DNA from: CAZAQK01 sp964535825
Lineage (GTDB): Bacteria; Pseudomonadota; Alphaproteobacteria; Rickettsiales; SXRF01
DNA: 64,000 nt
Reading direction: 5' to 3'
Assembly: GCA_964535825.1 (NCBI GenBank)
Contig: CAZHUC010000002.1
Location: 62,001 to 126,000, forward strand
In this document: in pieces, positions 7,763 through 15,987 of the stretch
How positions within the stretch are numbered: the stretch's first letter is position 1
How the letters are laid out: the number at the start of each line of letters is the position of its first letter
Made by a program: the position numbers and the translations under genes
Notes under the pieces: generated by a model
Database searches by the model: none
What the model saw: the letters and a program-made list of their open reading frames with translations, nothing else
Told to the model about the DNA's origin: nothing

Positions 7763-9457
7763 ATGCCCCCTTTCAATGGACCAATACCGGATTTTACCGC
7801 GCAGGAGCGTATGCGCGCCAATATCCGCGATAAAACCTACGAGGCGGTCCTGCCTGCGATCGAAAAAGGCGTCGACGATGCGGTAAGTGCCGTGCGCGAC
7901 AACAAGGAAGGCAGCTTCTGGGGACTCATCAAAAGCATGATCTTCAAATTCGCTGAAATGCTTGGCTTTGAAAAAACACTCGCCAAATGGTTAGGCTCTC
8001 CTATTCCAGAAAAAGATGAACAAAAAGCGGTTGCGTCACAAGTGGCCGATACGGTGAGCAATACTCTCACTGACCCTGAATTCAAATACACCAATAAGCA
8101 GGAATTTGAAGCAGGCCTGAGCACACGCATACAGGATAATCTGAAAGCGAACCGCGAGAACACACCTTCCTTCTCCGATGAACAATTCGCTGAGATCGCA
8201 AATAAGGCAGCGCGATCAGCCAGCGATAAATTGTCTGAAATGGGACATTTCGCCGAAGATGGCAGCGTTAAAGGCCAGAACATGTATCTCTCGCCGGTAG
8301 ATGCCGTGGCTAAGCAAAAAGTTACAGAATCGCTGGAAGGCCTTAAGGACGACGAGAAGAAGAGCCTTGCCATGCTGGCCGGCACAAAAGAATTCGGCGC
8401 TTCACAGATCGATGCACTCAGCAATGTGCTCGGCCCGAAAATGGCAGAACTCGAAGGACGTAAGGATGCACTGAAAGCCAGTGGCAGTGATGCATATACG
8501 ACCGTTGCAGGTGAGATACGCACCTCACTTATCAATAACAAGGGCTATTTAAACGATGCCGGTAGTATGAACATGGATGACAACAGGCTCACCATCCTTG
8601 CCGATCAGGTCAGCAAATCATTCGTGAGAGATCAGCTTGGTGTTACTGCTGCGCCAGCGCAGGCATTTATCGCTGAATCCGAGAAGCGCAAGCAGGAACT
8701 GATCACCGGCACGGTGAAAGAAGAGATCAAGGCCAAGGTGCAAGATACGATCACGCAGCAAACCGCCAAGGGTGTATATGAGAACTGGCAGGACAGCTTC
8801 TGGACAGCCAGTGCATATCCCAGCGAGAAGCGTGTATTGAATGCCTATTACGAGCAGGATAAGAACGATCCCATAAAATATAACCGCAATGATAAGCCGG
8901 CAGATGGCAACCTTGCCACTGCAGAAGAAGCGCTTTTCCAGTTTGCAGCACGTAAGGAAAAAGGCCTGAGTACCAAACAGCGTGACCGTATCAGCACATT
9001 GGTTTCCGAAACTGTCGCTGAAGTGATTAATGATGATGGCGCTAAAGAAGCATTCACCAATCGCGATACAGCGGCCAAGATGCTGCAGGATCGCCTTCAA
9101 GTAAAACTGCAGCAGGATCCCGAACTGGATAAGCTGGGGATACCGCTGGCAACCATTGAAGAGAATCTTGGCAAGGAAAAGGGCTCACTCGGCAAAGAAA
9201 TCGCCAGTGGCTTCGCTGAGGTAATACGCGACAACAAAAAAGGTGCGTTTGACCAGATAAGCGCTGCGCAATCCGCACTTTACGATTCCAAGATGGTTGT
9301 AAGCCGCGGCACAGCAACCGGTGAACGTGTTGCATCCGGACAGAATATCACTGGCGGCGAACAGGCAGACCGCGAGAATACCAACCGCCGTGCGAATGTT
9401 GCTGCCAATAATAATGCAGGCCGCGATACGGATTCGGTCGGTCTTACACCCAATTAA
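7763..9457 (+). CDS. Large helical protein of unknown family
   Basis: A 564-residue protein I do not recognise. It is rich in Ala, Lys, Glu, Asp and Gln, predicted almost wholly helical, without signal peptide and with no clear transmembrane segment; a weakly hydrophobic stretch lies at about residues 50-70 (FWGLIKSMIFKFAEMLGF). Similar phrases recur (VRDNKEGSFWGLIKSM near 45; VIRDNKKGAFDQIS near 490), and a TVSNTLTD / TVAEVIND type segment appears twice, hinting at an internal duplication. The C-terminal 50 residues are polar and Asn-rich. It stands alone on the plus strand with a 200-base AT-rich upstream region, and ends 4 bases into the converging esterase gene. Confidence 0.7.
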   Translation: MPPFNGPIPDFTAQERMRANIRDKTYEAVLPAIEKGVDDAVSAVRDNKEGSFWGLIKSMIFKFAEMLGFEKTLAKWLGSPIPEKDEQKAVASQVADTVSNTLTDPEFKYTNKQEFEAGLSTRIQDNLKANRENTPSFSDEQFAEIANKAARSASDKLSEMGHFAEDGSVKGQNMYLSPVDAVAKQKVTESLEGLKDDEKKSLAMLAGTKEFGASQIDALSNVLGPKMAELEGRKDALKASGSDAYTTVAGEIRTSLINNKGYLNDAGSMNMDDNRLTILADQVSKSFVRDQLGVTAAPAQAFIAESEKRKQELITGTVKEEIKAKVQDTITQQTAKGVYENWQDSFWTASAYPSEKRVLNAYYEQDKNDPIKYNRNDKPADGNLATAEEALFQFAARKEKGLSTKQRDRISTLVSETVAEVINDDGAKEAFTNRDTAAKMLQDRLQVKLQQDPELDKLGIPLATIEENLGKEKGSLGKEIASGFAEVIRDNKKGAFDQISAAQSALYDSKMVVSRGTATGERVASGQNITGGEQADRENTNRRANVAANNNAGRDTDSVGLTPN

Positions 9458-10110
9458 CCCAGATTCTTCCCTAAGAATGCCGCCGCTGCTTTTGCGCCTT
9501 CCATATCAATGGAATGACCAAGATATTCGCGTGTATGCGTCTCTATACTCACACCATGATTTTTTAGCGCGCCAGCGGCCCGTTCCATTGCAGCATATGG
9601 CACTACATCATCCATATTACCATGGATCAGACATATAGGCGGGCGTGATGTAATCTCCTTCGCCAACTCATCCGGCCCGATGAGTGAACCAGAGAACCCA
9701 ACAACCGCAGCCATCTGCGGGCTGCGGCGGAGTGCTACATGCAGTGCCGTCATTGTGCCTTGTGAGAAGCCGATGAATGCCAGCTTGCTATTATCAAGTG
9801 ATAATGCCGCAAGCTGTTCATCTACGAATGCATTCAGAATATCCGCTGCGCCACGCACACCGGAAAGCAAATGTTGCGGCTGCCTGTCCATCAATGAGAA
9901 CCACTGGAAACCATATGGGTTCGCTTCACACGGATATGGCGCATTCGGCGAAATGAAATGCGCATCCGGCAAGGTTGGCGCGAACAGGTCAGCAAGGTCG
10001 ATGAGGTTCGGACCATCCGCGCCCCAGCCATGCAGGAGTATAACAAGCTGTTTTGCTTTGCCACCAGAGAGTGGCTTACGCGATGGACCTGAGAGGGTTT
10101 GTTTTGTCAT
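9454..10110 (-). CDS. Alpha/beta-hydrolase, phospholipase/carboxylesterase family
   Basis: A 218-residue serine esterase of the phospholipase/carboxylesterase (YpfH/Est) family. The catalytic triad is visible: Ser116 in GFSQG, Asp168 in HGNMDDVVP and His199 in YLGHSID; the oxyanion region LLHGWGADG is at residues 25-33. The ATG at 10110 follows an AAGAAAGCC stretch and gives the usual family length; the frame is open 48 bases further but with no advantage. No signal peptide, so likely cytoplasmic. It is divergent from polA. The substrate is unknown. Confidence 0.85.
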   Translation of the reverse strand: MTKQTLSGPSRKPLSGGKAKQLVILLHGWGADGPNLIDLADLFAPTLPDAHFISPNAPYPCEANPYGFQWFSLMDRQPQHLLSGVRGAADILNAFVDEQLAALSLDNSKLAFIGFSQGTMTALHVALRRSPQMAAVVGFSGSLIGPDELAKEITSRPPICLIHGNMDDVVPYAAMERAAGALKNHGVSIETHTREYLGHSIDMEGAKAAAAFLGKNLG

Positions 10111-10170
10111 AGGCTTTCTTTCGTTTGATAAGCATTGGCATAGTGTGAAAAATCCCATATATCAACTGTT

Positions 10171-12999
10171 ATGGAATCTACCGCACAACATTCAAATCCG
10201 GCGCAAATGAAAGATCACTCCAAGACCCTTTACCTTATTGATGGGTCTGGCTTCATTTTCCGTGCCTATTACGCCATCAAGCGCGACCTGACAAACCCAA
10301 AGGGTGTGCCCGTAAAAGCAGTATATGGCTTCCTTACCATGATGCAAAAACTCATGGATGGTAATGGCTGTGGCTATGCTGCGGTGATATTTGATGCCGC
10401 GCGCCAGACCTTCCGGAACAATATCTATCCGGAATATAAAGCGCATCGTCCGCCACCGCCTGATGACCTTATCCCGCAATTCGCGCTGGTACGCGATGCC
10501 GCAGAGGCACTGAACCTTCCTGCTATCGACATGCCGGATTACGAAGCCGATGACATCATCGCGACCTACGCCATGCAGGCAAAGCAGGCGGGCCTTGATG
10601 TGGTCATCGTATCGTCTGACAAAGATCTGATGCAGCTTATCCAGCCACATATCAGCCTGTATGATGCAATGAAGGAAAAAGATATCGTTGAAGCTGATGT
10701 GCTGGAGAAATTCGGTGTCACACCAGACAAAGTGCTGGATGTGCTAAGCCTCATGGGTGATTCATCCGATAACGTGCCGGGCGTGCCGGGCATTGGCCCA
10801 AAGACCGCAGCAGAGCTCATCAACCAGTTCGGTGATCTGGATACACTGCTTGCGCGCACCGCCGAGATCAAACAACAAAAACGCCGGGAAACACTGGAAC
10901 AGAATGTCGAAAATGCAAAACTCTCCAGACAGCTCATCACACTGAAATGCGATGTGCCGAATTTGCCGCCGCTGGAATCCCTCGCCTGCCGAGAGCCAGA
11001 TCCCGCCAAGCTCATGGCCTTCATGCAGGAACATGGTTTCAAATCACTAGTAGCAAAGATACAGCAAAAAACAGGTATCGCGCCTGTTGTGGTGGCAGAA
11101 GAAGCACCGCAAACCAGCACGCCAGTTGCAGCACCTGCGAACATTGAGAAAAGTTATTCCATCATTCGCGATGAGGCATCGCTGATACAATGGATCGCAA
11201 AAGCGCGCAATAAAGGCCGTGTTGCATTTGATACCGAGACCACTTCGGTCAATGCCATGCAGGCGGAGATCGTTGGTTTCTCACTTTGCGTTGATGCCGG
11301 TGAAGCGTGTTATGTGCCACTGCAACACAAAGCATCTGGTAGCGCACAAGAAGCTGTACCTGCCGGCGATCTGTTCGCACCACCGCCTGCTGCGGTAAAA
11401 CTTGCAGAAGGCCAGATACCACTGCCCCGCGCTATCGAACTTCTCAAGCCGCTGCTGGAAGATGAAGCCACACTCAAGATCGGCCACAACATCAAATATG
11501 ACTGGCTTATCATGCAGCATTACGGCATCGGGATCTCCCCGATCGAAGATACGATGCTGCTTTCCTATGCACTGCACGCGGGCGAGCACGGCCAAGGTAT
11601 GGATGAACTCGCAGAAAAATATCTGCAGTACAAAACTATTTCTTATGATGACATCACCGGCACAGGCAAAAACCGCCTGCGTTTTGATGAGGTGGACATT
11701 GAAAAAGCCGGCGAGTATGCAGCAGAAGACGCCGATATCACCATGCGTTTCTATGATCTCTTCAAACCACAGCTGATCGCACAGAAGATGCTCACGCTGT
11801 ACGAAACCATCGAGCGGCCGCTTGTGCCCGTGCTTGCTCGCATGGAGCGCGCCGGCATCAGTGTGGATACACAGAAACTAAAAAGCCTCTCGCATGATTT
11901 TGCCATGCGCATGCATGAGTATGAACAGGAAGTGCATAAGCTTGCTGGCCACCCGTTCAACATCGCATCGCCAAAGCAATTAGGCGAAGTGCTGTTTGAT
12001 GAAATGAAGCTGGAAGGCGGCAAGAAATCGGCGAAGACCGGCGCGTATGGCACTGATAGCAGCGTGCTGGAAGAACTGGCAGAAGGCGGCCACACGATCG
12101 CAGAAAAAGTATTGCTCTGGCGACAACTTGCCAAACTCAAAAGCACATATAGTGATTCACTGCCGGAGCAAATAAACCCCAAGACCGGCCGCATCCACAC
12201 CAATTACCACATGGCCATTGCCTCCACCGGTCGCCTGAGTTCCAATGATCCGAACCTGCAGAACATCCCTATCCGCACAGTGGAAGGCCAGAAGATTCGC
12301 GAAGCGTTCGTGGCAAGTCCCGGTCACCTGCTGGTATCCGCGGATTATTCACAGATCGAGCTGCGCTTGCTCGCGCATATCGCAAATATCGATGTGCTCA
12401 AGAATGCTTTCAAGCATGGTGATGATATTCACGCCATTACCGCAAGCCAAATGTTCGGTGTGCCAGTAGATGCCGTGGATGCTGACCTGCGCCGCAAAGC
12501 CAAGACCATCAATTTCGGTATCATATACGGCATCTCAGCGCATGGCCTTGCCGCACGTTTAGGCATTGGCCGGTCGGAAGCAGCCACTTACATTGAGCAG
12601 TATTTCAAGCAATATCCAGGCATCAGTGATTATATGGAGGCCTCCATCGCGTTCGCCCGCAGGCATGGCTATGTAGAAACACTTTACGGCAGGCGTTGCC
12701 ATGTGCCGAACATCAACGGCAAAGGGCCGATGCGCGCCTTCTCCGAGCGCGCCGCCATCAATGCACCACTGCAGGGTACGGCAGCGGATATTATCAAACG
12801 CGCCATGATCACAATCGATCGCGACACCCCATACAAGATGCTGCTACAGGTGCATGACGAACTGGTGTTCGAAGTGCCTGAATCACAAGTAGAAGCTGCC
12901 AAAATACATGTGAAGAAATGCATGGAAGACGCAGCCAGCCTGTCTATTCCACTGGTAGTGGAATGCGGCCATGGCCACCAATGGCGAGAGGCGCATTAA
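10171..12999 (+). CDS. polA: DNA polymerase I
   Basis: A 942-residue polymerase I that fills gaps and removes RNA primers during replication and repair. The 5'-nuclease domain occupies residues 1-300 (LIDGSGFIFRAYYA; DYEADDIIATYA; GVPGIGPKTA). The 3'-5' exonuclease domain is intact, with D354/E356 in FDTET. The polymerase domain has motif A (SADYSQIELR), motif B (RRKAKTINFGIIYG) and motif C (VHDELVFEV). The start at 10171 could be replaced by the ATG at 10207, which would remove 12 residues. Full-length and in frame. Confidence 0.97.
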   Translation: MESTAQHSNPAQMKDHSKTLYLIDGSGFIFRAYYAIKRDLTNPKGVPVKAVYGFLTMMQKLMDGNGCGYAAVIFDAARQTFRNNIYPEYKAHRPPPPDDLIPQFALVRDAAEALNLPAIDMPDYEADDIIATYAMQAKQAGLDVVIVSSDKDLMQLIQPHISLYDAMKEKDIVEADVLEKFGVTPDKVLDVLSLMGDSSDNVPGVPGIGPKTAAELINQFGDLDTLLARTAEIKQQKRRETLEQNVENAKLSRQLITLKCDVPNLPPLESLACREPDPAKLMAFMQEHGFKSLVAKIQQKTGIAPVVVAEEAPQTSTPVAAPANIEKSYSIIRDEASLIQWIAKARNKGRVAFDTETTSVNAMQAEIVGFSLCVDAGEACYVPLQHKASGSAQEAVPAGDLFAPPPAAVKLAEGQIPLPRAIELLKPLLEDEATLKIGHNIKYDWLIMQHYGIGISPIEDTMLLSYALHAGEHGQGMDELAEKYLQYKTISYDDITGTGKNRLRFDEVDIEKAGEYAAEDADITMRFYDLFKPQLIAQKMLTLYETIERPLVPVLARMERAGISVDTQKLKSLSHDFAMRMHEYEQEVHKLAGHPFNIASPKQLGEVLFDEMKLEGGKKSAKTGAYGTDSSVLEELAEGGHTIAEKVLLWRQLAKLKSTYSDSLPEQINPKTGRIHTNYHMAIASTGRLSSNDPNLQNIPIRTVEGQKIREAFVASPGHLLVSADYSQIELRLLAHIANIDVLKNAFKHGDDIHAITASQMFGVPVDAVDADLRRKAKTINFGIIYGISAHGLAARLGIGRSEAATYIEQYFKQYPGISDYMEASIAFARRHGYVETLYGRRCHVPNINGKGPMRAFSERAAINAPLQGTAADIIKRAMITIDRDTPYKMLLQVHDELVFEVPESQVEAAKIHVKKCMEDAASLSIPLVVECGHGHQWREAH

Positions 13000-13021
13000 C
13001 ACTGGACTTAAACCCTGTTTC

Positions 13022-14482
13022 ATGGTGTTCTTAGCCGGTTTTGAACCTGTGGAGCATAATGTTTTGTCTGATACTGCCGAGTTTACTAAAAAACTGAAGC
13101 CTGTTGTTGTCTCAGGTAAAGAAGTATTGCCAATCATCGAAGGTGGTAAGGGTGTATCTGCCACCAGTGGCAAAAGCTCTGGTGCGTTTGCGGCCGCTGG
13201 CGCAGTGGGAACATTTTCAGGCGTGAATGCCGATAGTTACGACGATAAGGGCAATATCATACCGTATGTGTACAAAGGCACGACCCGCCGCGAACGCCAT
13301 GAAGAATTGGTGGATCTAAGTTCGCGCGGAGGTATTGCACAAGCAAAGATCGCGCATGATATTTCAGGTGGCAAGGGCCGTATCCATACCAACGTGTTGT
13401 GGGAAATGGGTGGCTGCGAGCGTATCCTGCAAAATATACTGGAAGGTGCTAAAGGCCTTGTGCATGGTGTGACCTGCGGCGCAGGTATGCCGTATCGCCT
13501 GGGCGACATTTGCGCTTATTACAAAGTGCACTACCACCCGATCATTTCGTCCGGCCGTGCCTTTAACGCGTTGTGGAAACGTTCTTACCAGCGCACCTCT
13601 GACTGGCTGGGCAGCGTGGTGTATGAAGACCCTTGGCTGGCTGGCGGACATAACGGGCTTTCCAATGCAGAAGATCCTGAAAAGCCGCAAGATCCTTATC
13701 CTCGTGTAGCTGAACTGCGCAAGGTCATGAATGGTTTTGGCCTGAATAATACCCCTATCATCATGGCGGGGGGCGCATGGCATCTGAAAGAATGGGAACA
13801 TTGGCTGGATAATCCCGAGATCGGCCCGATCGCATTCCAATTCGGCACACGCCCGCTGCTTTCGGTGGAAAGCCCTATTCCTGACGTATGGAAAAAACGC
13901 CTGATGACACTGGAAGAAGGCGATGTGTTCTTAAACCAGTTCTCTCCTACCGGTTTTTATTCCTCTGCGGTGAATAATGACTTCATCAAGGAACTGCGCG
14001 CGCGCAGCGACCGCCAGATCGAATACCGCACCGAGCCTGAAAATTATTTCACTGAGCCGTTGCCCGTTGGTGCACGCGGTCGCCCGGTATATGTATCACC
14101 GGAAGACCGTGTCCGCGCTGAAGAATATATCAAGGCAGGTTTCATCGAGCCGATGAAAACTCCTGATTCCACGCTCATTTTCGTGACACCGGAAAAATCA
14201 CACCAGATTGTGAAAGACCAGATCGATTGCATGGGCTGCCTAAGCCATTGCCGCTTCTCGAACTGGAAAGATCATGACGATTACACCACCGGCAAGAAAG
14301 CCGATCCTCGCAGCTTCTGCATCCAGAAGACCCTGCAGGATATCGTGCATGGTGGTGATACAGAGAATAACCTGATGTTCTCAGGCCATAACGCGTATCG
14401 TTTCAAGAGTGATCCTTTCTACAAGGATGGATTCATCCCCACCATCAAGCAGCTGGTAGACCGAATCATGACAGGGTATTGA
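13022..14482 (+). CDS. Nitronate monooxygenase-like flavoprotein with C-terminal Cys motif
   Basis: A 486-residue protein of the nitronate monooxygenase / 2-nitropropane dioxygenase superfamily (FMN TIM barrel). Family-like segments are LPIIEGGKGVSA near the N-terminus, GVTCGAGMPYRL (about 150-161) and PIIMAGGAW followed by the phosphate-binding FQFGTRPLL. It is longer than the classical 320-350-residue enzymes; the extra C-terminal 130 residues hold CMGCLSHC and a further Cys after about 30 residues, which might bind metal. The frame is open back to 12971, overlapping polA by 29 bases; I prefer the ATG at 13022. Substrate unknown; related proteins may act on compounds other than nitronates. 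Confidence 0.7.
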   Translation: MVFLAGFEPVEHNVLSDTAEFTKKLKPVVVSGKEVLPIIEGGKGVSATSGKSSGAFAAAGAVGTFSGVNADSYDDKGNIIPYVYKGTTRRERHEELVDLSSRGGIAQAKIAHDISGGKGRIHTNVLWEMGGCERILQNILEGAKGLVHGVTCGAGMPYRLGDICAYYKVHYHPIISSGRAFNALWKRSYQRTSDWLGSVVYEDPWLAGGHNGLSNAEDPEKPQDPYPRVAELRKVMNGFGLNNTPIIMAGGAWHLKEWEHWLDNPEIGPIAFQFGTRPLLSVESPIPDVWKKRLMTLEEGDVFLNQFSPTGFYSSAVNNDFIKELRARSDRQIEYRTEPENYFTEPLPVGARGRPVYVSPEDRVRAEEYIKAGFIEPMKTPDSTLIFVTPEKSHQIVKDQIDCMGCLSHCRFSNWKDHDDYTTGKKADPRSFCIQKTLQDIVHGGDTENNLMFSGHNAYRFKSDPFYKDGFIPTIKQLVDRIMTGY

Positions 14483-15214
14483 TCACTTAGCCCCTGGCTC
14501 GTGTTTCTGTGGTGCGAATTTCTTTGCGTCGTCAAGGCGTTTCAGGCGTTCTTTGACGAAGTACACCATGTAGTTCAGGTCCTTATCTGGAATATTCTCG
14601 GCGTGATCCTTGATGGTGTTCATGATCTCATACGCCGCTTCCATCTCGCCGCGTTTTTCATGCACTACTGCCACCATCTGCTGCGCCCATACAGGTACTT
14701 TCTCATTGACCATGGGCTTTGCCACCTTAAGTGCAAGATCCTTATCATCCAGCCGGTGCATTGCCAGATAGATGGATTGCAGTAACCACCACCATTTGTG
14801 CTCCACATCGCGCGTTGCATGATCATAGAGGTAATCAACGATGTAGCGCACATCTGCTGTGTTCTGGGTCTGCCCGAAATAATAGGTAGCCATGGATGGG
14901 ATCATATCCGAGCGGGCGTCCAGCGAATCCAGCAGATTGAACCAGAGGTAAAGCTTGCTGAAATCATAATATCGCAGCGCAGTGAAGCGGCCATAGGTAT
15001 CACCGGCATTCTGGATATTGTGTGCGAGTATGCGGAAATAGAACTGTTTATCGCCAAAGCTAAGCGCTTCTACCGCTTGCTTACCCGGCACTTCAGGGAC
15101 GATGCCAAGGTCAGGCCTGATGTCTTTTGTCGATTGCCAGAAGGCAACCTGGCAGACAAGCACGCCTATCATCATGAGATGTAGCGGCATGATCTTTTTG
15201 CGCATGAACTGCAT
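14483..15214 (-). CDS. Hypothetical membrane-anchored protein with TPR-like helices
   Basis: A 243-residue protein with a single N-terminal membrane anchor (about residues 9-27) followed by a soluble helical domain. Helix pairs such as KQFYFRILAHNIQN, RYYDFSKLYLWFNLLDSL and EAAYEIMNTIKDHAE resemble TPR/SEL-like repeats, but no clear motif can be fixed. The ATG at 15214 is two bases after the stop of the ABC permease gene, which supports this start over one 123 bases upstream and implies an operon secretin-permease-this gene. Perhaps it assists the permease. The family is not recognised. Confidence 0.6.
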   Translation of the reverse strand: MQFMRKKIMPLHLMMIGVLVCQVAFWQSTKDIRPDLGIVPEVPGKQAVEALSFGDKQFYFRILAHNIQNAGDTYGRFTALRYYDFSKLYLWFNLLDSLDARSDMIPSMATYYFGQTQNTADVRYIVDYLYDHATRDVEHKWWWLLQSIYLAMHRLDDKDLALKVAKPMVNEKVPVWAQQMVAVVHEKRGEMEAAYEIMNTIKDHAENIPDKDLNYMVYFVKERLKRLDDAKKFAPQKHEPGAK

Positions 15215-15216
15215 GA

Positions 15217-15975
15217 TTAGAACTGCTTGCGTTTGAAATCCAGAATGGTGGCAACCAGCAGTAACGGTACGAATACTCCCGCCTGCAACAAGAACCAGTA
15301 CCATTCCTGTGATATGTTGAAGCCGTAGACCAGCCACTCGGTCTTTGCGAAGAAATCAAGACGCGGCACAACAGAGGATATGGCCTTGAGTACATATTTC
15401 AAGAGCAGATATGGCATTTGCGCCATGCTCGGTGCATCAGCCGTTATCACAAAGAAAGCCATCATGCGGGAAAGTACATAAAACCCCATACAGGCAAGCA
15501 CTGATGTCACGGCACTCCTGAGTGTGAATGCGCTGAATAATGCCAACGCCACAACCAGCGATGCTTCCAGTAGCAAGCTCAATGCCCAGCCAGCATACCC
15601 TTCCAGATTCATAAGCCCTAACACTGCAATGATGATCACCACCGGCAACACCAGCAGGAATGCCACCACACTAAAGCCAAGCCAGTATGCGACCACGAGG
15701 CTAGCGCGCGTCAAAGGCCGCGAAAGCATCACATCGATCTCTTTATTTTCGAAAGCACTACGAATGTGGAAGCATACGAATACGATAAGACCCACCATCA
15801 ATATCAGACGAGATGAACCCGCTGCGTAGGTGAGTGTCATTTGTCTTTCTTCAAGGAATGCCGTACTGCCGAGTGTTGCAGAAATGGCAGCGGCGAACAC
15901 CACCCCAAGCAATACACCAATGAACAATCTGTCTCTGAATGCGGTCAGTAGAATGTAACGTACGCTGGTCAACAT
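15217..15975 (-). CDS. ABC-2 type transporter permease
   Basis: A 252-residue inner-membrane protein with about six hydrophobic helices (roughly 20-38, 55-72, 95-118, 122-148, 150-175, 220-245). The cytoplasmic segment FENKEIDVMLSRPLTRASLVVAYW is typical of ABC-2/NosY-like permeases, where it couples to the ATPase. No ATP-binding subunit is adjacent, which is unusual. It sits 12 bases after the secretin gene and 2 bases before a membrane-anchored hypothetical gene, so the three are probably one transcription unit. Substrate unknown. Confidence 0.75.
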   Translation of the reverse strand: MLTSVRYILLTAFRDRLFIGVLLGVVFAAAISATLGSTAFLEERQMTLTYAAGSSRLILMVGLIVFVCFHIRSAFENKEIDVMLSRPLTRASLVVAYWLGFSVVAFLLVLPVVIIIAVLGLMNLEGYAGWALSLLLEASLVVALALFSAFTLRSAVTSVLACMGFYVLSRMMAFFVITADAPSMAQMPYLLLKYVLKAISSVVPRLDFFAKTEWLVYGFNISQEWYWFLLQAGVFVPLLLVATILDFKRKQF

Positions 15976-15987
15976 AATGGTATGAAC

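Noticed and set aside
7837..8541. A 234-codon minus-strand open frame within the unknown 564-residue gene
   Set aside because: Low-complexity Ser/Ala/Leu composition and lack of ribosome-binding site show it is a shadow of the plus-strand gene.
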